Origin: Firmicutes bacterium UBA3906
Lineage (GTDB): Bacteria; Bacillota; Clostridia; Caldicoprobacterales; DTU083
Length of the DNA stretch: 14,836 nt
Assembly (NCBI GenBank): GCA_002391555.1
Contig: DGFG01000146.1
Coordinates: 1-14,836 of the forward strand
Reading direction: 5' to 3'
Shown: positions 13,353 through 14,836 of the stretch, one piece after another
Numbering within the stretch: position 1 is the first letter of the stretch
Layout: each line of letters starts with the position of its first letter
The notes under the pieces: model-generated
The model's input: only the letters and a program-made list of their open reading frames with translations
What the model was told of the DNA's origin: nothing
Database searches by the model: none
Made by a program: the position numbers and the translations under genes

Positions 13353-13578
13353 AGATAATTTCTACAATTACTTTTTTCTTTTCCTTGGCCGTTGCTGCCT
13401 TTATAACAGTCCTAATAGCCTTTGCAATACGGCCTTGTTTTCCTATTACTTTCCCCATATCTTCTTGGGCAACCCTGAGCTCTAGCCTTATGATGTCTTC
13501 TTCTTCGACTTGCTCTACCTCTACCTGATCAGGGTTGTCAACTAGGGATTTTGCAATATATTCTAGTAATTCAACCAT
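13351..13578 (-). CDS. khpA: KH-domain RNA-binding protein KhpA (YlqC)
   Basis: A 75-residue single KH domain protein. The RNA-binding loop is VIGKQGR with GxxG at 46-49, flanked by the helix IAKAIRTVIKAA. In Gram-positive bacteria KhpA pairs with KhpB (EloR/Jag) and binds RNA, affecting cell elongation and division. The start ATG 13578 is preceded by a strong AGGAGG. It lies between rpsP (12 bases upstream) and rimM, its usual place in Firmicutes. Confidence 0.96.
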   Translation of the reverse strand: MVELLEYIAKSLVDNPDQVEVEQVEEEDIIRLELRVAQEDMGKVIGKQGRIAKAIRTVIKAATAKEKKKVIVEII

Positions 13579-13590
13579 TTAAAAAACCTC

Positions 13591-13833
13591 CTATAGAACG
13601 CCGTTTTTCTTTAAGAGCGCTCTTACGGTATCGGTTGGCTGTGCACCCTTGCTCAACCATTCCTTTGCCTTGTCGGCATCAATTTTTACATCGGAAGGAT
13701 CGGTGTTTGGGTTGTAATAACCAATCTCCTCTATAAATCTACCATCTCTGGGATAACGGGAGTCAGCAACAACTACACGATAAAATGGTTTTTTCTTTGC
13801 TCCCATTCTTTTTAGTCTGATCTTAACTGCCAT
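13591..13833 (-). CDS. rpsP: 30S ribosomal protein S16
   Basis: 80 residues, close to the usual length. The N-terminal [20 protein letters not shown] is diagnostic, followed by [20 protein letters not shown] and the C-terminal segment with [19 protein letters not shown]16 is a primary 16S rRNA binding protein needed for 30S assembly. The start ATG 13833 is 6 bases after GGAGGTG. It is 57 bases after the ffh stop; that gap holds only a weak 4-bp CGGT/ACCG hairpin and no terminator. Confidence 0.98.
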   Translation of the reverse strand: MAVKIRLKRMGAKKKPFYRVVVADSRYPRDGRFIEEIGYYNPNTDPSDVKIDADKAKEWLSKGAQPTDTVRALLKKNGVL

Positions 13834-13891
13834 TTAATTCACCTCCACTGCTTTAGTATATATCCATAATCGGTTGTTTACCGTTAAGGGC

Positions 13892-14836
13892 TTACATAAA
13901 GGGTAGGTTAAATCTACCTCTTTTCATTCCTTTTCCACCTGTCATCTGCTTCATAAGTCTTTTTAACTCGTCATAAGACTTTAGTAATAGGTTAACATCC
14001 TGTATACGGGTGCCACTACCGCGGGCTATCCTTTTTCTTCGACTAGCATTTATAATGGATGGATTGGTCCTCTCCTGCTTGGTCATTGATCTTATAATAG
14101 CCTGGGTTCGTGGTATCTGTTTTTCATCCATCTTTAAGCCTTTTAGCTTTTTTGCCCCTGCACCAGGTAGCATTGCTAAAATATCATTTATGGAGCCCAT
14201 TTTTTGTACCTGTTCTAGCTGCTCTAGGTAGTCATCCATGGTAAAGGTCTGAGTCCTAAGCTTTTTTTCTAGTTCTTGGGCTTTTTTTAGGTCTATATTA
14301 GCCTGGGCCTTTTCTATTATTGTAAGGACATCGCCCATACCTAGTATTCTAGATGCCATCCTATCAGGGTGAAATACCTCTAGGTCTTCGAGCTTTTCGC
14401 CTATTCCTGAAAACTTTATTGGCTTGCCAGTTACTGCCCTGGCTGATAAAGCTGCTCCACCTCTGGTATCACCATCAAGCTTGGTTAGGATTAGTCCATC
14501 AATACCAAGGTCTTCGTTAAAGGACTTTGCAACATTTACCGCATCTTGTCCTGTCATAGCATCGATTGTCAAAATAATTTCATGGGGCTTTACAGTCTTT
14601 TTTATAGACTTTAGCTCATCCATTAGCTCTTCGTTAATATGAAGTCGGCCTGCAGTATCTATGATGACTAAATCATGTTGGTGGTCCTTGGCATACTTGA
14701 TCCCTTGCTCTGCGACAGATACCGGGTCCTTTTGACCCTGCTCAAAAACAGGAACAGCTACTTTTTCTCCTACTAGTTGAAGTTGCTTTATAGCAGCAGG
14801 CCTATATATATCACAGGCCACTAGTAGAGGGCTCTT
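13892..14836 (-). CDS. ffh: Signal recognition particle GTPase Ffh, N-terminus cut off
   Basis: The protein part of SRP, which targets membrane proteins to the translocon with the 4.5S/6S RNA and FtsY. About 314 residues are visible and the frame runs off the window edge (14836). The GTG at 14821 is just the Val of LLVACDIYRPAA, not a start. The N domain and P-loop, about 130 residues by comparison with Bacillus Ffh, lie outside. Visible parts are the insertion-box region ACDIYRPAAIKQLQ, G3 IIDTAGRLH, G4 TKLDGDTRGGAALS, the closing-loop region FSGIGEKLEDLEVFHP, and the Met-rich M domain with the SRP-RNA binding motif RRKRIARGSGTRIQDVN. The C-terminus ends with the basic GGKGMKRGRF. It lies upstream of rpsP as in other Firmicutes. 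Confidence 0.97.
   Translation of the reverse strand, partial: KSPLLVACDIYRPAAIKQLQLVGEKVAVPVFEQGQKDPVSVAEQGIKYAKDHQHDLVIIDTAGRLHINEELMDELKSIKKTVKPHEIILTIDAMTGQDAVNVAKSFNEDLGIDGLILTKLDGDTRGGAALSARAVTGKPIKFSGIGEKLEDLEVFHPDRMASRILGMGDVLTIIEKAQANIDLKKAQELEKKLRTQTFTMDDYLEQLEQVQKMGSINDILAMLPGAGAKKLKGLKMDEKQIPRTQAIIRSMTKQERTNPSIINASRRKRIARGSGTRIQDVNLLLKSYDELKRLMKQMTGGKGMKRGRFNLPFM

Noticed and set aside
14819..14836. GTG at 14821 as the start of ffh
   Set aside because: The frame continues upstream as KSPLLVACDIYRP, standard Ffh sequence, so the GTG is an internal Val codon and the gene is truncated by the window.

Overview
The window looks like one end of an assembled contig from a low-GC Gram-positive bacterium, most likely an anaerobic clostridial-type Firmicute. 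The basis is the gene order ffh-rpsP-khpA-rimM-trmD-rplS-rbgA-rnhB-yifB, strong AGGAGG-type ribosome binding sites, AT-rich DNA, and a PilB/PilT/PilC type IV pilus cluster with an N-methylated-type pilin. I cannot name the genus. Every gene lies on the minus strand, so transcription runs from position 14836 towards position 1. The first 19 bases are an exact Tn5/Nextera mosaic-end adapter, so the left end is a library artefact and not genomic sequence.

Region 1 (14836 to 11590) is translation and secretion housekeeping: the C-terminal two thirds of ffh (signal recognition particle GTPase), rpsP, khpA, rimM, trmD and rplS. A terminator-like hairpin sits between khpA and rimM. rplS has its own near-consensus promoter and a structured leader, and a clear terminator follows it.

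Region 2 (11443 to 8160) holds rbgA (50S assembly GTPase), rnhB (RNase HII) and yifB/comM (AAA+ ATPase). The 120-base gap before rnhB contains a segment perfectly complementary to the rnhB Shine-Dalgarno sequence. The yraN and lepB genes often found in this neighbourhood in relatives are absent here.

Region 3 (about 8050 to 471) reads as one six-gene operon with a candidate promoter at 8025-8052 and a terminator at 471-503. Its order is a CheY-like receiver protein with a very long acidic linker and a basic tail, an unrecognised 318-residue protein, pilB, pilT, pilC and a type IV prepilin. The receiver protein and the unrecognised protein are the best candidates for something undescribed: they are the first two genes of a pilus operon and probably regulate or localise the pilus machine. 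The apparent coding start of pilB lacks ATG, GTG or TTG, and pilC may have a similar problem.

Region 4 (428 to 20) is the start of a further gene for a multi-pass membrane protein, cut off by the contig end. It is possibly an O-antigen-ligase-like protein, with low confidence.

No tRNA, rRNA, CRISPR array, insertion sequence or phage gene was seen. No gene-free stretch exceeds about 210 bases.
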